NCBI GenBank assembly: GCA_937885465.1
Contig: CAKZZM010000029.1
Span: 1-41,683 of the forward strand
DNA length: 41,683 bases
From: an uncultured Bacteroidales bacterium
Lineage (GTDB): Bacteria; Bacteroidota; Bacteroidia; Bacteroidales; Paludibacteraceae
Direction of reading: 5' to 3'
Every line of letters starts with the position of its first letter. Position 1 is the stretch's first letter. The position numbers were made by a program, and so were the translations under genes. The notes beneath the pieces were generated by a model. It saw only the letters and a list, made by a program, of their open reading frames with translations, was not told where the DNA came from and made no database searches. Below are positions 1-8,802 of the stretch, piece by piece.

Positions 1-1577
1 GCGACGGGCGTATCCATTGTCAAGAATATGCCAAAGGCAAACCGATGACGGATGTGCATACTATTGATATTAGCGAAGCATTAGGCAGATGGGAGCAGGG
101 AAGAACAGGTACCTTCGTTCAATTCTGGCCCGATGATACAATCTTTACAGAAACGGTTTATCAGTGGAACAGGTTGGCTGACCGCATGCGTGAGTTGGCG
201 TATCTGAACGCTAAGGTGCATATATCTCTCACCGATTACCGTGAGAAGGATGAGAAAGGCGAATATAAAAAGGAAGTATTCTATTCAGAGAAGGGTTTGA
301 GCGAGTTCGTAAGATATATCGATTCGACCCGAACCCCGCTTATCTCTGATGTTATTCATCTGAATACAGATAAATACGGTACTCCCGTTGAAGTCGCTAT
401 GATATATAATACTGACTTCAATGAGAATGTGCACTCTTATGTAAATAATATCAATACGATAGAAGGCGGCAGCCATGTTGCGGGTTTCCGTTCAGCTCTC
501 ACTCGTGTAATGAACAAGTACGCAGAGGAAAGTAAGTTACTCGAAAAGGCAAAGTTGCGCGACAAGGACGGCAAGTCGGTTATTGATCCTAACGATTTCC
601 GCGAGGGTCTGACTGCTGTTATCTCAGTTAAGGTGGCTGAACCTCAGTTCGAGGGTCAGACGAAAACCAAACTCGGAAACTCGGAGGTTGCGGGTATGGT
701 TAATCAGGCAGTAGGTGAAGCACTAACAAACTATTTGGAAGAGCACCCTGATGATGCTCGCCGTATAGTGGAGAAAGTTATCCTTGCCGCTCAGGCGCGT
801 ATCGCTGCACGAAATGCCAGAATGAATGTGCAGCGTAAGTCGCCGCTATCGGGTGGGGGACTGCCAGGCAAGTTGGCAGACTGTGAGTCGAAAGATCCGG
901 CAGAGTGCGAACTCTTTCTCGTGGAAGGTGATTCGGCAGGTGGTACCGCCAAAACAGGTCGCGACCGTTTCCATCAGGCTATTCTGCCATTGCGCGGTAA
1001 GATTCTCAACGTGGAGAAAGCAATGGAACATAAGGTGTTCGAAAGCGAGGAGATACGAAATATATTCACGGCATTAGGCGTTACCATAGGTACGCCTGAT
1101 GATCCTAAGGCTCTTAACCTCTCGAAGATACGCTATCATAAGGTGATAATTATGGCGGATGCCGATGTCGATGGCGCACATATTGCAACGTTGATTATGA
1201 CTTTCTTCTTCCGCCACATGAAAGCAGTAATCGAGCAAGGGCACCTCTATATCGCAATGGCACCGCTTTATCTCTGTCAAAAAGGTAATTACAAGGAGTA
1301 TTGCTGGGATGATAGGCAGAGACATGCTTTTATTCAGAAGTATGGCAATGGCGATGAGAAGCAGATTAAGACTCAGCGATATAAAGGTCTCGGTGAGATG
1401 TCGGATGAGCAACTATGGGAAACAACTATGGACCCGGCTCGCCGTATGCTCAAGAAAGTAACTATTGAGAACGCTGCGGAGGCAGACCGCACGATAGCAA
1501 TGCTGATGGGCGATGAGGTGGCACCTCGACGGGAGTTTATCGAGAAAAACGCAACATACGCCAAGATAGATGCATAG
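1..1577 (+). CDS. gyrB: DNA gyrase subunit B, 5'-truncated by window edge
   Basis: This is the ATPase and strand-passage subunit of DNA gyrase, which introduces negative supercoils in the cytoplasm. The frame is open from base 3 and enters the window in the middle of the GHKL ATPase domain, so the first in-frame ATG at 45 is internal. The transducer domain is visible (GRTGTFVQFWPDDTIF, then HSYVNNINTIEGG). The Toprim domain follows, with its catalytic glutamate in LFLVEGDSAGG (near base 925) and the metal-binding DADVDG motif (near 1156). The C-terminal part has QRYKGLGEM and ends with REFIEKNATYAKIDA, the usual Bacteroidota GyrB ending. GyrB is preferred over ParE because the match to remembered Bacteroidales GyrB is nearly continuous. 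No frameshift is seen. Confidence 0.95.
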   Translation, partial: DGRIHCQEYAKGKPMTDVHTIDISEALGRWEQGRTGTFVQFWPDDTIFTETVYQWNRLADRMRELAYLNAKVHISLTDYREKDEKGEYKKEVFYSEKGLSEFVRYIDSTRTPLISDVIHLNTDKYGTPVEVAMIYNTDFNENVHSYVNNINTIEGGSHVAGFRSALTRVMNKYAEESKLLEKAKLRDKDGKSVIDPNDFREGLTAVISVKVAEPQFEGQTKTKLGNSEVAGMVNQAVGEALTNYLEEHPDDARRIVEKVILAAQARIAARNARMNVQRKSPLSGGGLPGKLADCESKDPAECELFLVEGDSAGGTAKTGRDRFHQAILPLRGKILNVEKAMEHKVFESEEIRNIFTALGVTIGTPDDPKALNLSKIRYHKVIIMADADVDGAHIATLIMTFFFRHMKAVIEQGHLYIAMAPLYLCQKGNYKEYCWDDRQRHAFIQKYGNGDEKQIKTQRYKGLGEMSDEQLWETTMDPARRMLKKVTIENAAEADRTIAMLMGDEVAPRREFIEKNATYAKIDA

Positions 1578-1623
1578 CCGGAGGCAGTCAAATAAGATAA
1601 TTTATAATTAAAATCCCAAATAA

Positions 1624-2940
1624 ATGAACCTGTTTTTTGAAAGAATCAAAGGTGCTCTTGTGTCGAGCGAGAATTTTGAGGCTCAGATTGACAAGATGCG
1701 TGCAACATTAGAGCGTTACCATAGAGTAGCGGAGTCGCCTGAACTGGCGGAGTATTTTAAACTGCAAGAGGTAGTTACGTCGCCGAAGTTCAAGGAGGAG
1801 AAGCAGCGTATTGTAGGGCGTAAATATAAGGATACGGAAGAAGGACGTAAATCGGCTCGGTATAAAGAGTTGTCAGGCTCGCGTCAGATTAAAGAGTATC
1901 AGAGAGCGCTCGAGTCGGAGATGTTCCGTAAGTTCCTTGAGTTCCGCAATTCGTCGGACTATGGTAAGTTGCAGGACGATAAGGCTGTTGCAGCATCTCC
2001 CGAGTTGAAAGAGTTTAAGAAGATTAATGCCTCTCGTCAGTATCAGAATTACCTGTCGGTGCTTAACTCTGACGAACTGCGCCAACTCAAGGATTTGGAA
2101 AAAGAGGTTATTACCGACGACTTCAAGCAGCGCAACGCTTTTTGGAATAATCCTAATCGTTGGAGTACAACGGAGATGGCGAAGCAAGAGGAACGTTTCA
2201 ATGAACTTGCAGCAATGGACGATATCAAGTTCTTCGTCAAGCAGAATAAGGAAGATATAGTTCGTTCCGAGATGTACGAAATGATAGTAGAGGACAAGAT
2301 GGAGACTCTTGACAACTGGCATCCCGGTTTCGGCTTCGGCTCGGATGTGCTCAAAGATGAGTTCTCTATGGCCGATGAGCAGCAGGCTTATAACGGCGGC
2401 AAAAATACAGTGGCGGCAGTCGGACGTTTAGACCTTGAGCTCAGGCAGGAACCGACTATGGGGTTGGCCTGGGATAAGGAGAAAGGTTTTGAAAAGAAGC
2501 TGTTCCCATATAGCTCTGATGTGATGAACTCTCGCGGAAAGATTGAGGTGGAAGAGGGGTGCCTTATAATGGCGAAAGTGCGTTCGCAAGGCGGAGGGCA
2601 TCACGGTTTCAGCCTTTCAACAGGAAAGATGAAGCCGCTTATCTCCGTATATTTCTACAATGGTAACCATCATAGTGTCGGTATCGTTACGGATAAAGAG
2701 AAGAAGCAGACTGATATGCGAGGTGTTCTGCGTTCAAAATACTTCATCTATTCTATACGCTGGACGCGCAAAGAGATAATTTGGTATGTCAATAATCTTG
2801 AATTGCTGAGAATACCTAATCCGCTTCCTGCCGGAACAAAGATGTTCTTCATAGCACAATCGTTCTTGCCCGCCGGTGTGAGACCGGCTCCGGGTAAGTT
2901 GAAAATTGCTTGGCTGAGAGTGTATAAATCAAAGGAATAA
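1624..2940 (+). CDS. Unknown cytosolic protein: helical repeats plus GH16/lectin-like C-terminal domain
   Basis: A protein of 438 residues without a signal peptide or membrane segment, so probably cytoplasmic. Residues about 20-180 are highly charged, predicted helical and loosely repetitive. The phrase SPELAEYFKL near the start is echoed by SPELKEFKKI about 90 residues later, and units of the form S..(L/F/Y)..(Y/F) recur every 18-25 residues. Residues about 225-438 look like a jelly-roll sandwich of the GH16/concanavalin type (NWHPGFGFGSDVL, KYFIYSIRWTRKEIIWYVNNLELLRI, then LKIAWLRVYKSK at the end). The GH16 catalytic ExDxE motif is absent, so enzymatic activity is doubtful. The gene follows gyrB by 46 bp and its stop overlaps the kdsA start by one base, so it is probably co-transcribed with kdsA. 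The function is not known to me. Confidence 0.8.
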   Translation: MNLFFERIKGALVSSENFEAQIDKMRATLERYHRVAESPELAEYFKLQEVVTSPKFKEEKQRIVGRKYKDTEEGRKSARYKELSGSRQIKEYQRALESEMFRKFLEFRNSSDYGKLQDDKAVAASPELKEFKKINASRQYQNYLSVLNSDELRQLKDLEKEVITDDFKQRNAFWNNPNRWSTTEMAKQEERFNELAAMDDIKFFVKQNKEDIVRSEMYEMIVEDKMETLDNWHPGFGFGSDVLKDEFSMADEQQAYNGGKNTVAAVGRLDLELRQEPTMGLAWDKEKGFEKKLFPYSSDVMNSRGKIEVEEGCLIMAKVRSQGGGHHGFSLSTGKMKPLISVYFYNGNHHSVGIVTDKEKKQTDMRGVLRSKYFIYSIRWTRKEIIWYVNNLELLRIPNPLPAGTKMFFIAQSFLPAGVRPAPGKLKIAWLRVYKSKE

Positions 2941-3743
2941 TGAATTTTCATCGTTCAGATAGCAGGTTTTTCCTTATTGCCGGTCCTTGCGCAATAGAGA
3001 ATCGTGATATGGTGATGCACACGGCGGATACGCTCCGCCGTGTGTGTCAGAAATTAGATGTCGATATAATCTTTAAGGCTTCTTTCGATAAAGCTAATCG
3101 CACTTCACTCTCCGCTCGCGGAGTGGGAATGAAAAAGGGATTAAGGATTCTGAGCGAGGTTAAACGCACTTTTGGTCTGCCTATTCTGACCGATGTGCAT
3201 GAGTCGTGGCAATGTAACGAGGTGGCAGAAGTGGCAGATATATTGCAGATTCCAGCTTTCCTCTGTCGTCAGACTGATTTGCTGCAGGCGGCAGCGCAAA
3301 CGGGGAGAGTGGTAAATGTGAAGAAAGGACAGTTTCTTGCGCCGTGGGATATGCGAGGGGCAGTGGAAAAATGTCGTAAAGCAGGATGTAACGAGGTCTT
3401 ACTGACAGAAAGAGGCAGCAGTTTCGGATATGGCAGATTAGTGGTGGATATGACTTCTCTTGCAGAAATGCGAAAATTAGGTTGCCCGATTATTTTTGAT
3501 GCTACGCATAGTGTGCAGCAACCAAGTACCGAACGCGGCGTTACCGGCGGAAATAGAGAGATGGTGCCTGTGTTGATGCGAGCCGCACTCGCTGTGGGTA
3601 TAGACGGACTGTTTCTTGAAGTGCACCCCACCCCGAATAAGGCTATATCAGATGCTGCTAATCAATTATGTCTTGAAGATATTGAAAAAGTTCTAATGCA
3701 GGCTATCAAAATCGACAACACAGTAAAATTATTAGACTATTAA
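2940..3743 (+). CDS. kdsA: 3-deoxy-8-phosphooctulonate (Kdo-8-P) synthase
   Basis: Condenses phosphoenolpyruvate with arabinose-5-phosphate to give Kdo-8-phosphate for the LPS inner core, in the cytoplasm. The 267 residues form the expected TIM barrel. Family motifs in order are LIAGPCAIEN, FKASFDKANRTS, TDVHESWQ, IPAFLCRQTDLL, VNVKKGQFLAPWDM, TERGSSFGYGRLVVDM and FDATHSVQQP. Cys17 in GPCAIE marks the metal-dependent class (Aquifex type); the metal-independent E. coli enzyme has Asn there. The ATG overlaps the upstream TAA by one base, which indicates translational coupling. The arabinose-5-phosphate supplier kdsD lies about 35 kb away in this same window. Confidence 0.97.
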   Translation: MNFHRSDSRFFLIAGPCAIENRDMVMHTADTLRRVCQKLDVDIIFKASFDKANRTSLSARGVGMKKGLRILSEVKRTFGLPILTDVHESWQCNEVAEVADILQIPAFLCRQTDLLQAAAQTGRVVNVKKGQFLAPWDMRGAVEKCRKAGCNEVLLTERGSSFGYGRLVVDMTSLAEMRKLGCPIIFDATHSVQQPSTERGVTGGNREMVPVLMRAALAVGIDGLFLEVHPTPNKAISDAANQLCLEDIEKVLMQAIKIDNTVKLLDY

Positions 3744-4575
3744 GCGATTAAATTACATATTACCCTTTGTTTGCATTTGTCTTGCGTCGTGTCAGATTTT
3801 TGAGCGACGCAAGACGCAAGATGCCGTAGTAATTATCGGTCAGAATATGCTGATGCAGTATCAACTTGACGATATTACCCGCAATGCCGTTGATAGTGTT
3901 GACTCAGCACAAATAGCAGACGCATATATACGCCATTGGGCGGAGGATGTGCTGTTCTATGAGAAGGCAACAACCGACAAAAATCAGCAGATTGAAACGA
4001 TGGTGGAGCAGTACAGAAGGGAATTATATCTTCATAATTATGAGGAGAAGTTAGTGCAACAGAGGATGAATAAAGAAATCCAACCTGCGGAGATTGAGGC
4101 TTTTTATGAGGCAAATGGAGATTTGTTTTTACTTGATGTGCCTATTTTACAAGGTCTGCTGTTGGTAGTGCCGAATGGTACACCCGATATACCAAAACTA
4201 AGGCGTTGGATGGCTAAACCTATGGACGAAATAGAGAATATTGAAAAATATGCCTATACCTATGCCACAGGTTACGAATTATTTACCGACAAATGGAGAA
4301 CAGGGGATGAGGTTATAATGCATATCCCGCTTACCCAACAAGAATTTGTGAAGCAGTTATCGCATAACAAGCAGATCGAAGTAAGCGATACCGCTCAGAC
4401 ATATATTTTGGAGGTTACCGCAGTGCGTATGGCAGGCGAGAAGATACCGCTTGACTATGCCGAGCCGGCAATAAAAAACATCCTGCTCAAAGAGCGGGAA
4501 ACGGCTTTTATTCGTGCACAAAAGTCGGCTCTTTATAAAGAGGCGGATATGCTTTTCCGAATTAAAAGGAAGTGA
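3739..4575 (+). CDS. SurA/PPIase-like periplasmic lipoprotein, apparent ATT start
   Basis: The first in-frame ATG is at 3847, but the frame is open back to a TAG at 3733. The upstream part reads as a textbook lipoprotein signal: after an ATT at 3739 come the residues KRLNYILPFVCICLASC, with lipobox LASC and acylated Cys18. There is no ATG, GTG or TTG in that stretch, so an ATT start overlapping the last bases of kdsA is the best reading (278 residues). The mature part is helical, with a chaperone-like segment (EIQPAEIEAFYEANGDLFLLDVP shortened here to PAEIEAFYEANGDLF). It resembles the lipoprotein that often precedes surA in Bacteroidales and lacks an obvious parvulin domain. It sits between kdsA and surA, which suggests a role in folding outer-membrane proteins. 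The family assignment is moderate; the frame extension is seen directly. Confidence 0.72.
   Translation: MKRLNYILPFVCICLASCQIFERRKTQDAVVIIGQNMLMQYQLDDITRNAVDSVDSAQIADAYIRHWAEDVLFYEKATTDKNQQIETMVEQYRRELYLHNYEEKLVQQRMNKEIQPAEIEAFYEANGDLFLLDVPILQGLLLVVPNGTPDIPKLRRWMAKPMDEIENIEKYAYTYATGYELFTDKWRTGDEVIMHIPLTQQEFVKQLSHNKQIEVSDTAQTYILEVTAVRMAGEKIPLDYAEPAIKNILLKERETAFIRAQKSALYKEADMLFRIKRK
3781..3813. repeat. 9-bp perfect inverted repeat just after kdsA
   Basis: CTTGCGTCG at 3781-3789 is followed by its exact complement CGACGCAAG at 3805-3813, with a 15-base loop. It overlaps the segment encoding the lipobox of the SurA-like lipoprotein. There is no U-tract after it, so a terminator is unlikely. It could be a translational control hairpin or chance. 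Confidence 0.5.
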
Positions 4576-4648
4576 TAGTTTGGAATGTTGCAATAAAATT
4601 GCCGCGATATATTAACGATAATATTTTGAGTTTTGAGGTTAGAGTTTT

Positions 4649-6013
4649 ATGAAGAAAAGTCTTCACTATATATTATCCTTTTCCCTGATTATTTGTTCAT
4701 TTGTTGATTTATCCGCTGCGGATAATGTAATAGATGAGGTTATATGGATAGTGGGAGATGACGCTATCCTTCGCTCTGAGGTAGAGGAAGAGCGCATTAG
4801 GGCACAATATGAGGGAACGCCTATCAAAGGCGACCCGTATTGTGTTATACCTGAGCAGATGGCAATACAAAAGCTATTCTTGCATCAGGCAGAGTTGGAC
4901 TCTATTGAGCCTAATGAGTCATCGGTGAGCCATCAGGTGGATATGCGTCTTAACTACTATATCAATCAGATAGGGTCGAAAGAAAAGATGGAGGAGTATT
5001 TCCGTAAGCCGACGACCGATATCCGAGAAGAATTGATGACGCAGGTAAGAAATCAGATGATGATCCAGCAGATGCAGCAGAAGTTGACGGAGAATGTGAA
5101 ACCGACACCGGCGGAGATTCGCCGTTATTTCAACACTCTTTCAGACGATGACTTGCCGACAATACCTGCTCAGGTGGAGGTACAGATTCTCAGTTTCGAA
5201 CCTAAGGTGCCGATTGAAGAGATAGAGCGAATAAAGTCGCGATTGAGGGAGTTTACAGAGCGCGTAAATTCTGGCTCTGCCGATTTTGCGATGCTTGCTC
5301 GCTTGTATTCAGAAGATACGGAGTCTGCCAAGCACGGTGGTGAGTTGGGGTTCGTGGGAAAAGGGCAGTTAGTACCCGAGTTCTCGGAAGTGGCTTTTAA
5401 TCTTAATGATCCTAAGCGTGTCAGCCGTATTGTGCAAACAGAGTATGGCTATCATATTATCCAATTGATAGAGAAGAAAGGCGATAGGATAAATTGCCGA
5501 CATATATTGATGCGCCCCCGTATCTCGTCTGACGATAAAGAGAATGCGATTGTTCGGTTGGACTCCGTCGCAGAGATTATTAGGTCAGGGAAGGCTACTT
5601 TTGAATCGGCAGTGGCATATTTCTCTGAAGATAAGAATACTGCTCTCAATGCCGGCTTGATGTCGAATCCGAATACCGGAGCATCGAAGTTCGAATATCA
5701 AGATTTGCCCCCTGAAGTGGCGAAGCATATATATAATATGAATGCCGGCGAGATATCACAACCTTTCGTTATGATGGATCAGACGAAGAATCGTGAGATA
5801 GTAACTATTGTCAAACTAAAATCGAAGACGCAGGCTCATAAAGCCAATCTGATAGACGATTATCAGACTATTAGAGAGATGCTTGAGCAGAAACTCGGGC
5901 AGGAAGTCATTGAGAAATGGCTGAGAAAGAAGCAGCAGGAGACCTATGTCCATATTCATCCTGAATGGGCTAATTGCGACTTCGAATATGAGGGATGGAA
6001 CAAAGATAAATAA
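4649..6013 (+). CDS. surA: SurA-type periplasmic chaperone / peptidyl-prolyl isomerase
   Basis: Periplasmic chaperone for unfolded outer-membrane proteins. Length is 454 residues. A signal peptide occupies residues 1 to about 24 (MKKSLHYILSFSLIICSFV, cleaved near SAA). A SurA N-terminal domain follows, including DEVIWIVGDDAILRSEVEEE. Two tandem parvulin (PpiC) domains come next: residues about 170-275 (EVQILSFEP...FAMLARLYSEDTES...GGELGFVGKGQLVPEF) and about 283-390 (INCRHILMRPRIS...FESAVAYFSED...AGLMSN). The short C-terminal segment ends in a charged tail. The gene is 73 bp after the SurA-like lipoprotein and 13 bp before the OstA-like gene, so the three probably form one envelope-assembly operon. 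Confidence 0.92.
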   Translation: MKKSLHYILSFSLIICSFVDLSAADNVIDEVIWIVGDDAILRSEVEEERIRAQYEGTPIKGDPYCVIPEQMAIQKLFLHQAELDSIEPNESSVSHQVDMRLNYYINQIGSKEKMEEYFRKPTTDIREELMTQVRNQMMIQQMQQKLTENVKPTPAEIRRYFNTLSDDDLPTIPAQVEVQILSFEPKVPIEEIERIKSRLREFTERVNSGSADFAMLARLYSEDTESAKHGGELGFVGKGQLVPEFSEVAFNLNDPKRVSRIVQTEYGYHIIQLIEKKGDRINCRHILMRPRISSDDKENAIVRLDSVAEIIRSGKATFESAVAYFSEDKNTALNAGLMSNPNTGASKFEYQDLPPEVAKHIYNMNAGEISQPFVMMDQTKNREIVTIVKLKSKTQAHKANLIDDYQTIREMLEQKLGQEVIEKWLRKKQQETYVHIHPEWANCDFEYEGWNKDK

Positions 6014-6026
6014 ATTCTGAACCATT

Positions 6027-7628
6027 ATGAAGAGGAGATGCTATATCACTCTTATTCTTTGTCCTCTACTATGCTTTTCTGCCAATCTACAGGCAGAAAC
6101 AATGCTTTATCTTGAACATGCTCAGACCTTAGATTTTGATGAAACCTTGCATCCCGATGCGCAGATTTTGCGCGGAGATGTAATGTTTAAGCACGATGAT
6201 GCCGTTATGTATTGTGACTCGGCATATTATTACGAGTCACGAAACTCAATGGATGCCTTCGGCAATGTGCGTATGGTGCAAGGCGATACCTTGTTCGGCT
6301 ATGGAGATAAACTCTATTATGACGGCAATACTAAGTTTGTGCGCTTTCGCAATAATGTGCGTTTAGTGGATAAGCAGACTATACTGACTACCGACTCGCT
6401 TAATTATGATAGGCAGAATGACCTTGCGTGGTACTTTTCAGGCGGTATGATCGTTGATTCTCTCAATACTCTTACATCTAATTGGGGACAATATAGAAGC
6501 GGAACGAAGCAAGCGTTGTTCAAAGATAATGTCCGCCTTATGAATAGTCGTTTCGTGATGGACGCCGATACGCTGCATTATAACACCGAGTCACATATCG
6601 CAAATATAGTCGGTGAAACGGTCATTATATACGAAGAGGAAACTACTATATACAGCACACTCGGATGGTACAATACCGAAACAGAACATTCGATGCTTCT
6701 TAATCACTCCCTAATCGTAAATGCCGGTGGTTCGACTATGACAGGTGACACTATTTACTATGACAAACAAGCAGGGTGGGGCAAAGCACTTCAGAACATT
6801 GAGATGACTGACTCTGCAAATCATATTACTCTTTATGGTAATTACGGTGAGATGTATGAGTATGGAGTGCACGGGCAGAATTCGGGCTTTGCAACCGATT
6901 CGGCGATGCTCGTTGATTGGTCTGACTCTACTGACTATACTTATATACACGCTGATTCCCTATTTACTGAGGAATTGCAGTATAAGTTAGCGCAGTTGAT
7001 AGAGGTAAGCGATACTTTGCCCCCCGATACTCTTTGGAAAGACACGACATACAGGCAAATGCGAGGCTTCTACGGAGTAAGACTCTATAAAACAGACTTA
7101 CAGGCTGTTTGCGACTCATTTATATATAACGGCAGAGATTCGATAATGATGTTGTTCGGCAGTCCTATTGCGTGGAGTGATAATCAGCAGGTGTCGGCTG
7201 AACATATTGATATCTATATTAAAAACGGGGTTGTTGATTATGCTCACAGTATAGGAAGTGCTTTGGCTATTGAGCAGAAACATACTGTCTGCTTCAACCA
7301 ACTTAGCGGAAAGGAAATGTTTGCATATATGAGAGAAGGCAAACTAAGGCGCATAGATGTTAACGGGAATGCAGAAACAGTCTTTTATCCGCAAGAAGAT
7401 GACGGCACGTTCGTCGGGGTGAATAAGACGCAGTCAAGTTTTGTGAGTATTTTCTTCAGCGAAGATGGCAAGTTGGAGCACGCTACTTTTACTTCTGCCA
7501 CCGCCGGCACCTTATATCCCCTGCAAGACCTGAAATACGAAGAACGTCTGCTTGGCGGCTTCTTTTGGGCAGCCGATGTTAGACCATTCTCACCTGATGA
7601 TGTATTTAGAAAAGTGAACCGAAATTAG
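6027..7628 (+). CDS. OstA-like (LptA/LptD N-domain family) LPS transport protein
   Basis: A protein of 533 residues with a signal peptide (MKRRCYITLILCPLLCFS...LQAET). Most of the mature sequence consists of repeated short beta strands of the OstA type: ILRGDVMFKHDDAVMYCDSAYY, then GNVRMVQGDTLFGYGDKLYYD, then NNVRLVDKQTILTTDSLNYD, then DNVRLMNSRFVMDADTLHY. These 'G-D-V...D.L.Y' units are what LptA and the LptD N-terminus use to form the periplasmic beta-jellyroll that carries LPS. Length and architecture fit the Bacteroidota OstA-like family. It directly follows surA, and kdsA is upstream, all consistent with LPS biogenesis. It has no LptD barrel, so it is a bridge-like component and not the outer-membrane translocon. 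Confidence 0.88.
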   Translation: MKRRCYITLILCPLLCFSANLQAETMLYLEHAQTLDFDETLHPDAQILRGDVMFKHDDAVMYCDSAYYYESRNSMDAFGNVRMVQGDTLFGYGDKLYYDGNTKFVRFRNNVRLVDKQTILTTDSLNYDRQNDLAWYFSGGMIVDSLNTLTSNWGQYRSGTKQALFKDNVRLMNSRFVMDADTLHYNTESHIANIVGETVIIYEEETTIYSTLGWYNTETEHSMLLNHSLIVNAGGSTMTGDTIYYDKQAGWGKALQNIEMTDSANHITLYGNYGEMYEYGVHGQNSGFATDSAMLVDWSDSTDYTYIHADSLFTEELQYKLAQLIEVSDTLPPDTLWKDTTYRQMRGFYGVRLYKTDLQAVCDSFIYNGRDSIMMLFGSPIAWSDNQQVSAEHIDIYIKNGVVDYAHSIGSALAIEQKHTVCFNQLSGKEMFAYMREGKLRRIDVNGNAETVFYPQEDDGTFVGVNKTQSSFVSIFFSEDGKLEHATFTSATAGTLYPLQDLKYEERLLGGFFWAADVRPFSPDDVFRKVNRN

Positions 7629-7675
7629 TAAATTTTGGCGGAAAGTGTGCATTTTTTTGTGTTTTTTTATAATTA

Positions 7676-7707
7676 TTTGCAGATAAAGAAAAAATTAATT
7701 AACTTTG
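7676..7707 (+). promoter_or_regulatory. Bacteroidota-type promoter upstream of outer-membrane protein gene
   Basis: TTTG at 7676-7679 (-33 element) and TAACTTTG at 7700-7707 (-7 element, consensus TAnnTTTG) are separated by 20 nt. Transcription should start roughly 7 nt downstream, a few bases before the GTG at 7727. Confidence 0.75.
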
Positions 7708-7726
7708 TAGCAATTCTATTACTAAA

Positions 7727-8782
7727 GTGAAAAACGGCGTTATATCACATATCTGTACAAGTGTGGCTACTGCATATAAAGGTAGCACAAAGTTGCATAT
7801 TTTATCTTGTGTACGCCACTTTTCTCTCAGTTCTATACTCTGTTGTTTTTCCCTGATTTTGTGTTCTTTATTAGTGCCGCCGCAGCAGGTTTGCGGGCAG
7901 ACTATGCGCCAGATTAAGGACTCGAAGAAGAACTTTATCTATTTGACGGGTGCCGGCGGGTATGCTTCCCTTCTAAATGAAGAGATGGCGATAAAGAATA
8001 AAGGTATTGCAGGCGGCGAGATAGGCGTAGGATACAGGTTATATTATTACCACTTTTTGTTCTCCGTAGGCGTTGAGGGACGATATAGTTATTATAAGGT
8101 TGCCCCTATTGACGATAAGTTGAATTTCAGAATGTCCGATTCAGAAGGGGAGCCTTTCACTATGAATGCTATTATTAGCAACAGGCAGGATGTGATGCAT
8201 ATTGCAGATGTTCAGGTGCCGCTACAGATTGGCGGCGAATGGGGACATTGGTATGGCTTGATCGGCGCAAAGTTGGCATTCAATGTGTTTGGCTCGGCAA
8301 GGACGGTTGCTAATGTTACAACGACTGCCACATACGACCGTTTTTCGGAAGATTTTGAGCAGATGCCTAACCACTATCTCTTCGAAGGGCAGGATGTCGT
8401 TTCAGGAAAACAACCTATCTCGTTTAATCCGCAGTTGTACGGTACTTTTGAAGTCGGCTATCGTATAGGCAAATTATATAGCGGTACAGGTGCGGATGTG
8501 CCATATTCAAAGAGACGTTATTATGTGGGAATATTCGGAGAATTGGGATTCTTGAATATGCATAAGGAGAATGCTCAAGGTGACCCTGTTGTAAGTTCAG
8601 TTAATCCCAATGCCGGAATAGATTTCTCTGTTAACCCCGTCTATAACTCCACTGCCTATTCTTCCGCTATTGTAAAGAACTATATGGTAGGCGTGAAGTT
8701 CACCGTCTTGTTTGAACTCCCGAAAGAGGCAAAGTGTATCATTTGCGAGGAGCGCGAGAGGCGCAATAGGCATAGGCGGTGA
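7727..8782 (+). CDS. Outer-membrane beta-barrel protein
   Basis: A protein of 351 residues when started at GTG 7727. About 30 polar residues precede a hydrophobic signal-like segment (FSLSSILCCFSLILCSLLV) ending near VCGQ, so the true start could be further in; no in-frame ATG lies before the signal. The mature part has alternating beta strands with aromatic residues (GGEIGVGYRLYYYHFLFSVG, VEGRYSYYKV, GTFEVGYRIGKLYSG, RRYYVGIFGELGFLNMH) and a late strand NYMVGVKFTVLFEL, typical of small Bacteroidota porin-like barrels. The polypeptide continues for about 20 charged residues after the last strand (CIICEERERRNRHRR), which is odd for a barrel whose last strand normally ends the protein. A consensus promoter lies immediately upstream. 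The specific function is unknown. Confidence 0.75.
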   Translation: MKNGVISHICTSVATAYKGSTKLHILSCVRHFSLSSILCCFSLILCSLLVPPQQVCGQTMRQIKDSKKNFIYLTGAGGYASLLNEEMAIKNKGIAGGEIGVGYRLYYYHFLFSVGVEGRYSYYKVAPIDDKLNFRMSDSEGEPFTMNAIISNRQDVMHIADVQVPLQIGGEWGHWYGLIGAKLAFNVFGSARTVANVTTTATYDRFSEDFEQMPNHYLFEGQDVVSGKQPISFNPQLYGTFEVGYRIGKLYSGTGADVPYSKRRYYVGIFGELGFLNMHKENAQGDPVVSSVNPNAGIDFSVNPVYNSTAYSSAIVKNYMVGVKFTVLFELPKEAKCIICEERERRNRHRR

Positions 8783-8802
8783 TATCCTAAACTAAACATT
8801 AA

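Noticed and set aside
1074..1412. Long antisense open frames inside gyrB, ftsH, korA, lepA and other genes
   Set aside because: They lie opposite strongly conserved genes, have no recognisable domains and no promoters, and reflect codon bias of the true strand.
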